DNA from: Polyangiaceae bacterium
GTDB lineage: Bacteria > Myxococcota_A > Polyangia > Polyangiales > Polyangiaceae
Reading direction: 5' to 3'
Assembly (NCBI GenBank): GCA_020633235.1
Contig: JACKEA010000011.1
Location: 62,001 to 126,000 of the forward strand
Length of the DNA: 64,000 bases
Every line of letters begins with the position of its first letter. Position 1 is the stretch's first letter. Below, piece by piece: positions 33,035-41,836 of the stretch. A model generated the notes under the pieces. It was not told where the DNA came from. It was given only the letters and a program-made list of their open reading frames with translations, and did not search any database. The position numbers were made by a program, and so were the translations under genes.

Positions 33035-33835
33035 GTGGAAGCCGACGCTCTCGGTCTCGAGCCTTATGTGATCGCCACCGCGCCTCTGCTCCGGCGCATC
33101 GACGACAGCCCCCTCGGTGTGCGGCTCTCGAAGGACCGCTTCTACGATCCCACGCGGCGGCGCAGCGAGGCGTTCGTGGATCTCATCGATCGCGTGGACG
33201 TGATGACCTTCGGCCCGCTGGGCATGCGCATGCCGCGCTGGGCGATCTACGACTGCGCGGAGCTGCCGGGGGCCATCGTTGGGCTCGGGGGTAGCCACGA
33301 CAAGCTGCCGGAACCGCTGCGCTCGGAGATAGCGCCGGCGGAGTTCGTGCCCTTCACCATGTGCATGGCCACGCCCATGGTCGCGGAAGGTCATTGGCTC
33401 GTGTACTCGATCTCGTCCCTGCTGGAGCTGGTGCCGAACTTCGACACCGTGGCAACTTCCGCAGAGACGTTGGCCATCGCCCTGGCCATGCTGCGGGTGA
33501 AGCGCGCCACGGGTACGATTCAATGGGGCTCGCATCGGCTCGCGGCGCAGACGCGTTTCGGGCCTCTCGCGGTGCGCGCGGCGTGGGTGCCGGCGCACAC
33601 TCATCCGGCCACGTGTGTCTTCGAGTGGGCCGTGGACGACGCCTCGCAAGAGCAGGCACTGAAACCACCGCTGGCTTCACCGGACGACGCGTTCCCCGTG
33701 GACGAAGCGGATCACCCTGCGCTGCAGCGGCTGCAAGCGCGCATCGAGGGTGGAGAAGAGTTGGAGCTCACGGGAGTGACGCCGGCCGCCGTGGGTCGTG
33801 CGCCACGGGCGCTGGTGCGCTGGAGGACGGCATGA
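33035..33835 (+). CDS. Hypothetical protein, first of a tandem paralogue pair
   Basis: 266 residues from GTG at 33035. It is about the same length as, and similar to, the next gene; shared segments include DVMTFGPLGMRMPRWAIYDC and AELPGAIVGLGG, matching ATFGPEGMPMPRWVFFDG and AELPGGIVGFG in the paralogue. A further shared segment is GTIQWGSHRLAAQTRFGPLA. No family or catalytic motif is recognised; no signal peptide or membrane helix is seen, so it is probably cytoplasmic. The stop overlaps the next start (ATGA), so the two are co-translated and may form a heterodimer. Confidence 0.75.
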   Translation: MEADALGLEPYVIATAPLLRRIDDSPLGVRLSKDRFYDPTRRRSEAFVDLIDRVDVMTFGPLGMRMPRWAIYDCAELPGAIVGLGGSHDKLPEPLRSEIAPAEFVPFTMCMATPMVAEGHWLVYSISSLLELVPNFDTVATSAETLAIALAMLRVKRATGTIQWGSHRLAAQTRFGPLAVRAAWVPAHTHPATCVFEWAVDDASQEQALKPPLASPDDAFPVDEADHPALQRLQARIEGGEELELTGVTPAAVGRAPRALVRWRTA

Positions 33836-34665
33836 CCCTGCTTTCACCGCAGAATCCGCGTCTCCTCGAGCGGCTCTCGCCCTTCGTGGTGGCCACGGCG
33901 GAGCACCAAGAGCATTTCGACCTGCGTCCCTTCGGCCTGGAGATCCAGCAGCGCTTCGATCCGTTGAAGAGCGCTTCGGGCCCGTTCCTCGAGCTGCTTC
34001 GTCATCTGGACGGCGCCACCTTCGGACCCGAGGGCATGCCCATGCCGCGCTGGGTGTTCTTCGATGGCGCGGAGCTGCCGGGAGGCATCGTGGGCTTTGG
34101 AGCCAACGAGGCAGATCTGCTGCCGAGCACTCGGGAAGCCATGAAGGTAAAGAGCGGCTCCGGTCAGTTCGTGCCCCTCGCCATGTTCATCGCCATCCCC
34201 ACGCACGAGCAGGGCATCTGGATGGCGCACAATCTCGCCAGCATGGCGCCGCAGCTTCCGGAAGAGGGGCTGGCCGGTCTCGGTGGGCTCACCAAGGCCG
34301 TGGGTCTCAAGACGTATCGCGCGCGCCGGCAGATCGGCGCCACGCAATGGAACTCGAGCGCGCTCTCCATCCACACGCGCCTGGGTCCCCTCGAGCTGCT
34401 CAGCGCTTGGACTCCCGCCCACAGTGAAGCCTGGACGCTGACCTACGGCGTGACGCTCAGCGATGCCGTGCTCAAGAACCTCGCCCGGGACGCCGACGGC
34501 GAGGTCGAGCGTCCGGCCGTGTGGAAGTGGATCGACTCGGAAGATCACGTGAGCCAACGCGAGCTGCAGGCGCGCATCGAAGCGGGAGAGCGCTTGTGCA
34601 TCGCGAACAAGCCGGAGATCTTGGGCGCCGATCACCTGCGCGTTCCCGTTGCCCGCCTGCTCTGA
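33832..34665 (+). CDS. Hypothetical protein, second of a tandem paralogue pair
   Basis: 277 residues from the ATG inside the ATGA junction. It shares with the preceding protein the FGPEGMPMPRW, AELPGGIVGFG, IGATQWNSSALSIHTRLGPL and SQRELQARIEAGERL segments, the last matching LQRLQARIEGGEEL in the first gene. The conserved MPRW...AELPG core implies a common fold, perhaps with an active site, but it is not recognisable. The arrangement looks like an old local duplication that has diverged. Cytoplasmic by composition. Confidence 0.75.
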   Translation: MTLLSPQNPRLLERLSPFVVATAEHQEHFDLRPFGLEIQQRFDPLKSASGPFLELLRHLDGATFGPEGMPMPRWVFFDGAELPGGIVGFGANEADLLPSTREAMKVKSGSGQFVPLAMFIAIPTHEQGIWMAHNLASMAPQLPEEGLAGLGGLTKAVGLKTYRARRQIGATQWNSSALSIHTRLGPLELLSAWTPAHSEAWTLTYGVTLSDAVLKNLARDADGEVERPAVWKWIDSEDHVSQRELQARIEAGERLCIANKPEILGADHLRVPVARLL

Positions 34666-34732
34666 TTTTGTTTGTCGGGGCGCCGCGGCCACACCGTTGA
34701 CGGCATTCCGGACGGCTGGTAGCTCGCGCCTC

Positions 34733-35086
34733 ATGGCCAAGATCCGCTACGAAGGGCGCTGCCATTGCGGCAAACTCCGCTTCGCTTTTCGGAGCGAGCC
34801 CATCACGACGGGGAAGCGATGCAATTGTTCCATCTGCAAGCGCAAGGGCGCGGTCATGTCGTCGACGTATTTCCCGGCAGAGGACTTCGAACCGATCGAG
34901 AACGTGGAGGAGCTGTCGGACTACCGCTGGGGTGACCACGACGTGAACCATCTGTTCTGCAAGACCTGCGGCATCTACCCGTATCATGGGGACGACGGCT
35001 TCGGTTATCGCGTGAATCTCGGCTGCGTGGACGCCATCGACGTGATGTCCCTGGACGTGGGCATTATCGACGGCAAGAGCCTGTAA
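34733..35086 (+). CDS. GFA-family (glutathione-dependent formaldehyde-activating-like) protein
   Basis: 117 residues from the ATG at 34733; upstream in-frame sequence has no good start. The zinc ligands of the GFA fold (Mss4-like) are present: CHCGKLRF (C-x-C), then CNCSICKRKG and FCKTCGIYPYH (CxxC). The family includes S-hydroxymethylglutathione synthase, but many members have unknown substrates. The length is typical. It is preceded by about 65 bp with no gene and followed by a lipoprotein gene on the same strand. Confidence 0.85.
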   Translation: MAKIRYEGRCHCGKLRFAFRSEPITTGKRCNCSICKRKGAVMSSTYFPAEDFEPIENVEELSDYRWGDHDVNHLFCKTCGIYPYHGDDGFGYRVNLGCVDAIDVMSLDVGIIDGKSL

Positions 35087-35117
35087 GGAAACGTCTCACC
35101 CCGGCGTTGGTCTGACG

Positions 35118-36314
35118 ATGCGACTTCATTGCTGCGTGCTTCCGTTGCTCGTGTCTTGCGCCTCGCCTCCGCCACCTAGACCTCCCGAGCCTCTGCGCCC
35201 TCCACCCCCTCCGCTGCAGCAAGCGGCGAAGCCGCCGCCAGCGGTGGTGGTGGCAGAGCCGGAGCCGGTCTTTGATGTCACCGACGCAGCGCTTCGCGAC
35301 GAAGACACCAGCGGGGTCGAGATCACGCTGTTTGCCAAGGACGCCGGCACCGTCACCATGTCCAAGAAGCACACCTACGTGGTGGTGCACCGGCGGAAGG
35401 AGCTCGAGCTTCGGGCTGGAGGCCAGAGTCGGCCGATCCCCGTGCGCGCCAGCACCCGCGTGCGGATCAGCGACGACGAGAAGCACCTGCTCGTCGCCGA
35501 CGAAAACTGGAACTTGCGCGTCTTCTCTCTGCCGAGCGGGGCGCTGGAGCGCGAGATCCCGAGGGTGCGGGTGTACGACGTCGCCGGCAACACGCTCGTG
35601 TATCGCACGAGCCAGTGCGAACTCTACTCCGTGTCCCTATCCGCGCTGGCTCGCCCGAAGAGCCTGGGCAAGGACTGTGGCACGGTGCTCGGTTTGGACC
35701 CGGAGGCGGGGAGAGCTCTTCTGGGCGAGTCCTCCGAGCTCCAGGCGATGCACTCACGAGGCTACGCAAACGTCGACCTCTTGCAGCTGGACGGTGGTCG
35801 GCGAGACGAAATCGTCAAGGCCGCGAACGCGATGAGCTTCCTCTCCAACGTGAGCGTGGCTCGAGACCTCTCGCGCCTTTGCTACGTGATGGACCAACAG
35901 GTGAACTGCACGGCGACCGTTCAGCCGGAGCTCGTCGTGCTTCGAAGCGATCCGGCATACAGCGAGCCGTTGTTCGATCCTTCTGGGACGAAGGTTGCCT
36001 ACCTCACTCGCACCAAGCTCGGGGCGCCGGAGCACCTCGTCGTGGGCAGCGCCGTCAGCGGGGAGACGAGAGATCTGATGGTGACGGAGCACGAGTGGTG
36101 GGAGTTCTTGCCGGGAAGCATGCGCCTCGTCGGGCATGGTGGCCTGCGGCGCTTCGCCGTGGTGGACCTGCGACAAGGCTGGAAGATGGAGCTGGGAAGG
36201 CCGGGCGAGGAATACGAGGGGCTGGCGATGGTACCCGGGGATCCGACGCGCTTCTTCATCGGACGAGAGCGCGGCAACACGCGCGACGTGTATCTGGTGG
36301 AGCTCGGACGCTGA
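35118..36314 (+). CDS. Lipoprotein with a beta-propeller-like domain
   Basis: 398 residues. The signal peptide MRLHCCVLPLLVSCASPP gives a lipobox, followed by a Pro-rich linker (30 residues). The rest contains repeating short beta motifs such as TRVRISDDEKHLLVADENWN, RVFSLPSGALEREI and PLFDPSGTKVAYLTRTK, the TolB/WD-like repeat style with D-P-S-G turns. It is probably a surface-exposed propeller that binds protein or glycan; no enzyme motif is seen. It ends one base before the stop of the convergent Uma2 fragment. Confidence 0.75.
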   Translation: MRLHCCVLPLLVSCASPPPPRPPEPLRPPPPPLQQAAKPPPAVVVAEPEPVFDVTDAALRDEDTSGVEITLFAKDAGTVTMSKKHTYVVVHRRKELELRAGGQSRPIPVRASTRVRISDDEKHLLVADENWNLRVFSLPSGALEREIPRVRVYDVAGNTLVYRTSQCELYSVSLSALARPKSLGKDCGTVLGLDPEAGRALLGESSELQAMHSRGYANVDLLQLDGGRRDEIVKAANAMSFLSNVSVARDLSRLCYVMDQQVNCTATVQPELVVLRSDPAYSEPLFDPSGTKVAYLTRTKLGAPEHLVVGSAVSGETRDLMVTEHEWWEFLPGSMRLVGHGGLRRFAVVDLRQGWKMELGRPGEEYEGLAMVPGDPTRFFIGRERGNTRDVYLVELGR

Positions 36315-36315
36315 A

Positions 36316-36519
36316 TCAGCGCCAGAAGCTGGCCACGTCGAGAGGAACGGCGTCGAACGGGTCGCCAACGCGGCTTCCGACGGAGCGAATGATGCGCTGG
36401 TGCGGACCCCGAGGGCGGGTCATCGTGTACAGCACGCCCTCGATGATCTCGCCCTTGATGTCCCGGGGTAGGGCGTCGAGGTCCTCGAGCGTCGGCGCCT
36501 TCGCTGCGGGATCCGTCAC
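36316..36519 (-). pseudogene. Uma2-family nuclease-like fragment, truncated
   Basis: 67 codons. The start TDPAAKAPTLEDLDALPRDI, then KGEIIEGVLYTMTRPRGPHQ and RIIRSVGSRVGDPFD, matches the N-terminal third of Uma2 (PF05685, restriction-endonuclease-like fold) proteins of about 180-200 residues. After GDPFD the sequence diverges and stops, so the catalytic D-x-K section is missing. It is probably a decayed copy; Uma2 genes are often multicopy in Myxococcota. Confidence 0.7.
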
Positions 36520-36540
36520 GAAGCAAAGGTAGCACGGCCC

Positions 36541-37044
36541 TCACACGTGCATTGCGTCTTCGGGCAGGTCGAGCGCGCTGGTGACGACCTTGGCGAGGGC
36601 GTGTGTTTGATCCGCACCCAACCGCTGGCCGACGTACGCCGTGCCGTACACCATGGCCGTGAGCCCGAGGCCCAAGGGTAGTGCCCACAGCGCCCACAGC
36701 GGCTGATCCAGGAGCCACTGGGAGAACGCGAAGAACATCGCGAAGATGGAGCTGATGGCGACGATGGCATAGAGCGCGATCAGCATGGTCCACACCTGGG
36801 GCGTCGGTCCGACACGACCGTAGATCACGGTGCCGCGCTCGTGCTCCGACAGCTGCAGACTGAGCTGGGGCGACCAGAAATGCTGTTTGTCCGCGATCAC
36901 CGTGACCTCGATGCACTCGCCCAAGATGCTGCCCTTGCACTCGCGGTCGTGCTCGGCCATGCACGCGCGAAAGCGGGAGAGCACCTCGCTCGGCGGCAGG
37001 TCCACCACGAATTCGATCTTGGGGCGAACGCGGGGCCGACGCAT
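36541..37044 (-). CDS. Hypothetical membrane protein with two transmembrane helices
   Basis: 167 residues. An N-terminal soluble beta-rich domain (KIEFVVDLPPSEVLSRFRAC, ECIEVTVIADKQHFWSPQ, LSEHERGTVIYGRVGP) is followed by two membrane helices (WTMLIALYAIVAISSIFAMF and LWALWALPLGLGLTAMVYGT). The soluble part looks like the small membrane-coupled domain seen with other two-helix myxobacterial proteins; function unknown. It is encoded 9 bp downstream of the CoA-binding protein gene, so probably in the same operon. Confidence 0.7.
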   Translation of the reverse strand: MRRPRVRPKIEFVVDLPPSEVLSRFRACMAEHDRECKGSILGECIEVTVIADKQHFWSPQLSLQLSEHERGTVIYGRVGPTPQVWTMLIALYAIVAISSIFAMFFAFSQWLLDQPLWALWALPLGLGLTAMVYGTAYVGQRLGADQTHALAKVVTSALDLPEDAMHV

Positions 37045-37053
37045 CGGGGCGGA

Positions 37054-37563
37054 TCAGACCAGCTCGCGGCGCCGGGCGTTCGGATCCAACTGCGGCGGCT
37101 TGCCGTAGCCGCCGGTCAGCTTGAGCAGAACGGTGTGGGCGCGGCAGGCCGGTACCTGGTCCGCCAGAAAATGCACTGGGCAGCGACCGATCTCGACGAC
37201 TTCCATCTCGAGCTCGGCTGCGCGCTCGACCGCTTCGCGATGACCGGAGCCGAAGCTGAACCACACGCGCTTGCAGCCCGCGTCCCGGGCTACGTCCACC
37301 GCGTGGCGCGCGCTCTTGGGCTTCACCCAGATCACGGCGAGGTCTCCGCGGTCGTCCGGCAAGTCCTCCACTTTGGTGTACACCTTGCCACCCTTGGTGC
37401 CGCCGCGAGATTCCGTCAGGCCACCGAGGTCCAAAGCGTAGAACTTCACACCGGTCTTGGTGTAGTTGTTGTAGCTCTGCGCCGGAAAGCGCCCCTGAGA
37501 AGAGTCGCCGATGACGACGAAGCCGTGGGCGTTGCGGATGACCGTCTCTAGGGGGTGAGCCAT
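37054..37563 (-). CDS. CoA-binding domain protein (YccU-like)
   Basis: 169 residues from the ATG at 37561-37563. It matches the small CoA-binding Rossmann proteins: FVVIGDSSQGRFPAQSYNNY, then GVKFYALDLGGLTESRGGTK, GKVYTKVEDLPD, DLAVIWVKPKSARHAVDVAR and GCKRVWFSFGSGHREAVERA. These resemble the N-terminal CoA-binding domain of succinyl-CoA synthetase-type enzymes, but lack a catalytic domain, and are usually single-domain regulators. The length is typical. The C-terminal tail (NARRRELV) is basic. It is followed by the membrane protein gene after 9 bp. Confidence 0.85.
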   Translation of the reverse strand: MAHPLETVIRNAHGFVVIGDSSQGRFPAQSYNNYTKTGVKFYALDLGGLTESRGGTKGGKVYTKVEDLPDDRGDLAVIWVKPKSARHAVDVARDAGCKRVWFSFGSGHREAVERAAELEMEVVEIGRCPVHFLADQVPACRAHTVLLKLTGGYGKPPQLDPNARRRELV

Positions 37564-37594
37564 GCGGCTGCTGAGCGTATCACCACCGCGGCCG

Positions 37595-38077
37595 TTAGAG
37601 GTCGGCGCCCGCTTTGAGGGCCTTGCTGTCGCACTCGATGCGCCGGAAGCCCAGCGCCTTGGCCGAACCGTGCTCGGCGCCGCCCAGGAAGTTCTCGAGC
37701 AAAAAGCGCGTGCAAGCGCTGCCTTTGACCACGAGCTTGTCACCATCGGCCACGACGGCGTCGGCCTTTTTGCCCTTTGCATCCAGCGCTCGCTGGTACT
37801 GCGAAGCGAACGCCGGTCGCGCTGCACCGGCGAGGGACTCGCGCTCCTTCGCGTCCTTCGCCGCTCCGAGCAACGCCTCTGCGGTCTTCGGATCACAGTC
37901 GTCGCCGACGAGGCACGCCGAGCGCGCGGCGCGCACCCGCTGATCGGGCGTCATCGCAGCATACTTGGCGCCCAGATCCGGTGCGGCTGCGGACGCCGCG
38001 GGGGTGGGAGAGGGCTCCTTCTTGTCGCAGGCGGCGACGCTAGCGAGGCAGACCAACGGGACAATCCAGCGCTTCAC
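37595..38077 (-). CDS. Small hypothetical lipoprotein
   Basis: 160 residues. The signal peptide MKRWIVPLVCLASVAACDKK has a lipobox. After an Ala-rich linker comes a helical domain (RVRAARSACLVGDDCDPKTA, ALLGAAKDAKERESLAGAAR) with four Cys that could pair. No family is recognised; probably envelope-anchored. It lies 37 bp from the 3' end of the glycosyltransferase gene on the same strand. Confidence 0.7.
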   Translation of the reverse strand: MKRWIVPLVCLASVAACDKKEPSPTPAASAAAPDLGAKYAAMTPDQRVRAARSACLVGDDCDPKTAEALLGAAKDAKERESLAGAARPAFASQYQRALDAKGKKADAVVADGDKLVVKGSACTRFLLENFLGGAEHGSAKALGFRRIECDSKALKAGADL

Positions 38078-38114
38078 CCGAAGAGGGTTTCACGGTCGTC
38101 GCCGCACAGCAAGA

Positions 38115-39662
38115 TCAGCGCGACGACGGCGGGAACTTGCTCGGCCTCGGCGGAGTGAGGCTGCCGCGATCCACGGCGGCGGCGAGCGTTCGGAGCCAAC
38201 GGCGGAGCTGGGAGAAGATCAGGAACTCGTCGTACACGCGGCGCTGGCCGTGGCGGCCCCAGTCGGCGCGGCCGACCGGGTCGTTCAGCATCTCCACCAG
38301 CGCGGTGGCAATGACGGCGGGATCCGATGCGTCGTGGTGCAGCCGGCCATCGATGCCGTCGCGGATCTGCTGGCGTATGCCACACGCCGGCGAGCCGAGC
38401 ACGGGCACGCCTTTGAGCATCGGCTCCGTGACCGTCAAGCCGAAGCCCTCACGAACGGAGTTCTGAACGACGATGGACGAGCAGCTCTGCAGCGCGTTCA
38501 CCATCAGGGCGTTTTCTCGTGTCGACCCCATCGGCAACGACAGCATGACCACGTCCTTCTGCACGTCCTTGGGCAAGGCCACGTAGCCCTGGATCAGCTC
38601 TTCGAGTACGTCCTTGGCTTCGGGATCGTCCGCCACGGCGGCCGGCTCGGGACCGGCGAGCACCAGGCGACACAACGAGAAGCGACGTTTCTGCACCTCC
38701 GACAGCTCTTCCAGGGCGGGGTACTGCTGCTTGAGCTGAGTGAAGGCGTCCAGCAGCGGCTTCCAGCCCTTCAGGCGATCCCAGCGAGAGATCTGCGTGA
38801 CCGTGGGTCGGAACAGGAGCCCGATTTCGTCGGGTTGCACCGCGGGTCCGAAGCTGCCGTCCGGCTGGAGTCGCAGCGCGGGCTTGGCGAAGGGGCCGGG
38901 CAGCACCGGGTTGTGCTGGAGCATCAGTCCGGCGTTGCACAGGATGCCCGTGAGGCGGTGCGCCGAGAGCGGTCGGTTCTTGTTCGTGAGCGGGTCGAGG
39001 GCGGGAGTGATGAGAGAGGAGCGCCCCGCCAGGAAGTGCGGAATGTATTCCGGCGCGGTGAAGACGCCGTGGTCGTACTCGTGCAGGTACGGCTCGAGCA
39101 GCTTCCAGGCGGCTTGCGTCTGCGCATTCTCCTCGTCCAGACCAATGTGGCAGCGCCAGATGGCGACGACGTCTTGACTCTGGCGAATGCGGGCGCCCAT
39201 GGCCGCAGGTTGTGGGTCGTGCACCACCAGCACGTCGCCCGGAGCGAGGCGTGGGCCGAGCTCGGCTGCGAGCTCCTTGCCGACGGTCTCGTACAGGGCG
39301 CGGTCGTCCGCGCTGAAGCTGGGGGCGCCGGCGCCGTGAATGGCGTTGTGCAGACGCTTGGTGAGATCGAAGAACTCCGTACGTTCCGTGCCGATGACGC
39401 ACCAACGGGTCTGGAGGCCCAGCTCGTTGAGCAACGCGACCTGTCTCGGCAGCATTTCTGCGACGCCGCCCCCTTTGGCGGTGGAGTTCACCATCCACAC
39501 GGTGCGTCCGGAGAGCGCCTTCACGAGGGGCTCTGCTTCCCGGCGCAGCTCGTCGACGGCTCGCGACAGATGCGCGTAGGCTTCGTAGTCCTCCAGGCGG
39601 TGACCTGGCTTCACCTCGACGTCTTCGATCACACCACGCTCCTTTGCTACATGAAGGAGCAT
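38115..39662 (-). CDS. treT: TreT-like trehalose glycosyltransferring synthase (GT4 family)
   Basis: 515 residues. It has the GT4 fold with TreT-type features: VWMVNSTAKGGGVAEMLPRQ, TRWCVIGTERTEFFDLTKRL, WRCHIGLDEENAQTQAAWKL, and the C-terminal VVQNSVREGFGLTVTEPMLK (ExxxxxxxE retaining glycosyltransferase motif) with SPACGIRQQIRDGIDGRL. TreT makes trehalose from a nucleotide-glucose and glucose in one step, giving a compatible solute. The donor (UDP- or ADP-glucose) cannot be read. It is a single gene; no treY/treZ or otsA homologue is visible here. Start ATG at 39660-39662. Confidence 0.8.
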   Translation of the reverse strand: MLLHVAKERGVIEDVEVKPGHRLEDYEAYAHLSRAVDELRREAEPLVKALSGRTVWMVNSTAKGGGVAEMLPRQVALLNELGLQTRWCVIGTERTEFFDLTKRLHNAIHGAGAPSFSADDRALYETVGKELAAELGPRLAPGDVLVVHDPQPAAMGARIRQSQDVVAIWRCHIGLDEENAQTQAAWKLLEPYLHEYDHGVFTAPEYIPHFLAGRSSLITPALDPLTNKNRPLSAHRLTGILCNAGLMLQHNPVLPGPFAKPALRLQPDGSFGPAVQPDEIGLLFRPTVTQISRWDRLKGWKPLLDAFTQLKQQYPALEELSEVQKRRFSLCRLVLAGPEPAAVADDPEAKDVLEELIQGYVALPKDVQKDVVMLSLPMGSTRENALMVNALQSCSSIVVQNSVREGFGLTVTEPMLKGVPVLGSPACGIRQQIRDGIDGRLHHDASDPAVIATALVEMLNDPVGRADWGRHGQRRVYDEFLIFSQLRRWLRTLAAAVDRGSLTPPRPSKFPPSSR

Positions 39663-39677
39663 AACGCATGGGGCGAC

Positions 39678-40679
39678 TCAGCTCGCGACGGCGAGGACCA
39701 CCTTTCCGTGGCAATGCCCGCCCTCCACGCGGCGATGCGCTTCCGCTGCCTGCTCCAGAGGCAACACGCTGTCGATCACCGGTCGGAGTGCACCCGCTTC
39801 CACGAGCTCCGCGATGCGCGTCAGCGTCTCTCCACTGGGAGCCCGTGACATCGGCACGAAGCGCACATTTTTCGACAAACGAGCGCGGATCACGAAGCTT
39901 GCGATCTGAGTCAGCGCGTACGCCATGCCCAGCGCGGGGCCGAACCGCTTGGCGGCTTCCGGCAGTCCGGTCGTCAGGCCGATGATGCGACCACCGCGCT
40001 GAACCGTGGTGAGCTCGCGCCGCCAGTGAGCGGGACCGAGGCTGTCGACGATCATTTCTGCTCCGCGAGCCACGTCTTCATAACGCTCTGCGCCGTAGTC
40101 GATGATCACGTCGGCGCCGAGCTCTCGCACTCGCTCCACGTTGCCTCGACTGCAGGTGGCCAGCACCTCCGCACCAAAGTGCTTCGCGATCTGAATCGCT
40201 ACCGAGCCCACGCCGCCGGCGCCGGCCTGGATCAGCACCCGTTCGCCCTGCCGCAGGTGGCCGCGGGTGACGAGCGCGTCCCAAGCGGTGAGCGCCACCA
40301 GCGGTAGTGATGCGGCTTGCTCGTGCGTCAGGGACGCGGGCTTGCGGGCGAGCTCGCTCTCGCTCACCACGGCGAGCTCGGCGTAGCTTCCCATGCGGTG
40401 GTGATTCGGTGAGGCGAACACGGCGTCTCCGACGCGGAAGCGCGTCACGTCCTTGCCTACGGCGCTCACGACGCCGGAGAGGTCCATCCCCGGGACGACG
40501 GGAAATCGGGGGCGGATGATGGCGCGGTGGCTGCCGCCGCGGATCTTGCAGTCCACCGGATTGACGGCGGCTGCGTGCACCGCCACCAACACCTCCCGGG
40601 GACCGGGGACCGGTGCTGGTACGTCTGCCAGCTGGAGCACGTCCGCGGGGCCATAGCTCGTGAATCGAATTGCTTTCAT
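39678..40679 (-). CDS. NADPH-dependent zinc-free alcohol dehydrogenase/quinone oxidoreductase (MDR)
   Basis: 333 residues. MDR superfamily: GroES-like N-terminus (MKAIRFTSYGPADVLQLADV, GMDLSGVVSAVGKDV), then the nucleotide-binding loop VLIQAGAGGVGSVAIQIAKH. There is no catalytic or structural zinc Cys cluster, so it belongs to the quinone oxidoreductase/enoyl reductase-like group. It probably reduces a quinone or unsaturated carbonyl with NADPH. It is the third gene of the tetR-TVP38 operon; its start overlaps the stop of the preceding gene (ATGATGA), so it is likely regulated by the TetR protein. Confidence 0.88.
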   Translation of the reverse strand: MKAIRFTSYGPADVLQLADVPAPVPGPREVLVAVHAAAVNPVDCKIRGGSHRAIIRPRFPVVPGMDLSGVVSAVGKDVTRFRVGDAVFASPNHHRMGSYAELAVVSESELARKPASLTHEQAASLPLVALTAWDALVTRGHLRQGERVLIQAGAGGVGSVAIQIAKHFGAEVLATCSRGNVERVRELGADVIIDYGAERYEDVARGAEMIVDSLGPAHWRRELTTVQRGGRIIGLTTGLPEAAKRFGPALGMAYALTQIASFVIRARLSKNVRFVPMSRAPSGETLTRIAELVEAGALRPVIDSVLPLEQAAEAHRRVEGGHCHGKVVLAVAS

Positions 40680-41230
40680 CATCCGAAGATCCATCCCACC
40701 CCACAGCTGACGAGGGCGATGCAAGGGGCCAACCCGAGCGCGGAGCCGACCACGTAGTCTCGAGTGCGAATGCCGGTGAAGGCGAGGGCGTAACCCAGAG
40801 GCGGAGACAGCCACAGCACCAGCCGAAGGAGCACCACGCTTCGGACCGGGTGCACTTCCACTCGGTCCAACAGGCGCGCCAGCCAGCGCCAACGGGGCCG
40901 AAAGCTGCGCTCGCCCGTGCCGCGGGCGCGGCGCGTGAGCACGAAGGGCACCGTGACGGCGACCACGGCGGCGCCATAGGCCAAGGCAAAACCGAACACC
41001 GGACCCCAGGCCGTACGTGCCGCGACCACGAAGGCCGTGCCCGGAAGATGCAAGAGCTGCCCCGCAGCGAAGGCCGCCACGAATACCGGAGCTGCCCAGA
41101 TCCCGAGCGAGCGGATCCAAGCACCAATCACGTCAGGCCGCAGTTGGCCGGTGCGGTGCAGCGCGATGCCGCCGGCGAGCAGCCCCGCGAGCACGATCAC
41201 GAGCAGCGTGGTGCGTAGGCGCGGGCTCAC
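40679..41230 (-). CDS. TVP38/TMEM64 (DedA-like) membrane protein
   Basis: 183 residues starting at GTG 41228-41230, which overlaps the TetR stop (GTGA). Four or five membrane segments are visible (TTLLVIVLAGLLAGGIALHR, PVFVAAFAAGQLLHLPGTAF, FGFALAYGAAVVAVTVPFVL, VVGSALGLAPCIALVSCGVG). The family pattern FxxGxxxxLPGTAFxxAA...AxGPxxGxxxAxxGAxxxA fits the TVP38/SNARE-associated group, thought to be flippase- or transporter-like proteins for lipids. The long-track frame upstream of the GTG is out of the coding pattern. Same operon as tetR and the oxidoreductase. Confidence 0.82.
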   Translation of the reverse strand: MSPRLRTTLLVIVLAGLLAGGIALHRTGQLRPDVIGAWIRSLGIWAAPVFVAAFAAGQLLHLPGTAFVVAARTAWGPVFGFALAYGAAVVAVTVPFVLTRRARGTGERSFRPRWRWLARLLDRVEVHPVRSVVLLRLVLWLSPPLGYALAFTGIRTRDYVVGSALGLAPCIALVSCGVGWIFG

Positions 41231-41823
41231 GCGGCCTCCAGTGTGTGTGTCGCCACATCCACGAGATACGCCTCGATGGCGGCATTCGCGTCGCCCGTCT
41301 CTTCCGCGAACAGCGACAGCTCGCTCTTCGGAGCCACGGCAAAGCGCGTGATCAGGATCCCGATGCCCACGAGTGGAATGCGCTTGCCATAGTCGCGGGG
41401 CGCGAGCAGTTCGGTAGCGCTGCCCAGGAGCATCCGCTGCGCCTTGCGCACCCGGTCCTGCGCGATGGGAGAGCTCTCGTAAACGAAGGCGCGAAGCAGG
41501 AAGCGACTGCGGTCGGGCTTGGCGCGCGCGGCGCGAAAGGCGTGACGGACGGCGTCTTGAACCGGGCACTTGGAGCGCGCGACCACCCCAGCGATCTCCG
41601 CGCCGATCGCCGAAAGCTCCGCGAACGCCTGATCGAGGCAGGTGGCGTACAGCTCGTCCTTGGTTCCGAAGTAGTGGTGGACGGCTGCGAAGGTGACCCC
41701 CGCCGCTGTGGCGATCTCCCGCACTGTGCAACCATCGAGGCCGTGCTGACCAAACGCGGCGGTGGCAGCCGTCAGGATGTGGCGGCGTGTCGCGTCGGCG
41801 TCGGCATTGGCGGGGCGGGCCAT
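41227..41823 (-). CDS. TetR-family transcriptional repressor
   Basis: 198 residues from the ATG at 41821-41823. N-terminal HTH: ATRRHILTAATAAFGQHGLD, then GCTVREIATAAGVTFAAVHH and YFGTKDELYATCLDQAF; the rest is a helical ligand-binding domain with no identifiable ligand. An ATG at 41866-41868 also begins the frame, but then the operator at 41837-41850 would lie inside the gene; the 41823 start leaves it in the promoter. It likely represses its own operon (TVP38 protein, oxidoreductase) and perhaps the divergent gene at 41881. Confidence 0.85.
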   Translation of the reverse strand: MARPANADADATRRHILTAATAAFGQHGLDGCTVREIATAAGVTFAAVHHYFGTKDELYATCLDQAFAELSAIGAEIAGVVARSKCPVQDAVRHAFRAARAKPDRSRFLLRAFVYESSPIAQDRVRKAQRMLLGSATELLAPRDYGKRIPLVGIGILITRFAVAPKSELSLFAEETGDANAAIEAYLVDVATHTLEAA

Positions 41824-41836
41824 GGCGGGCAGGAAC

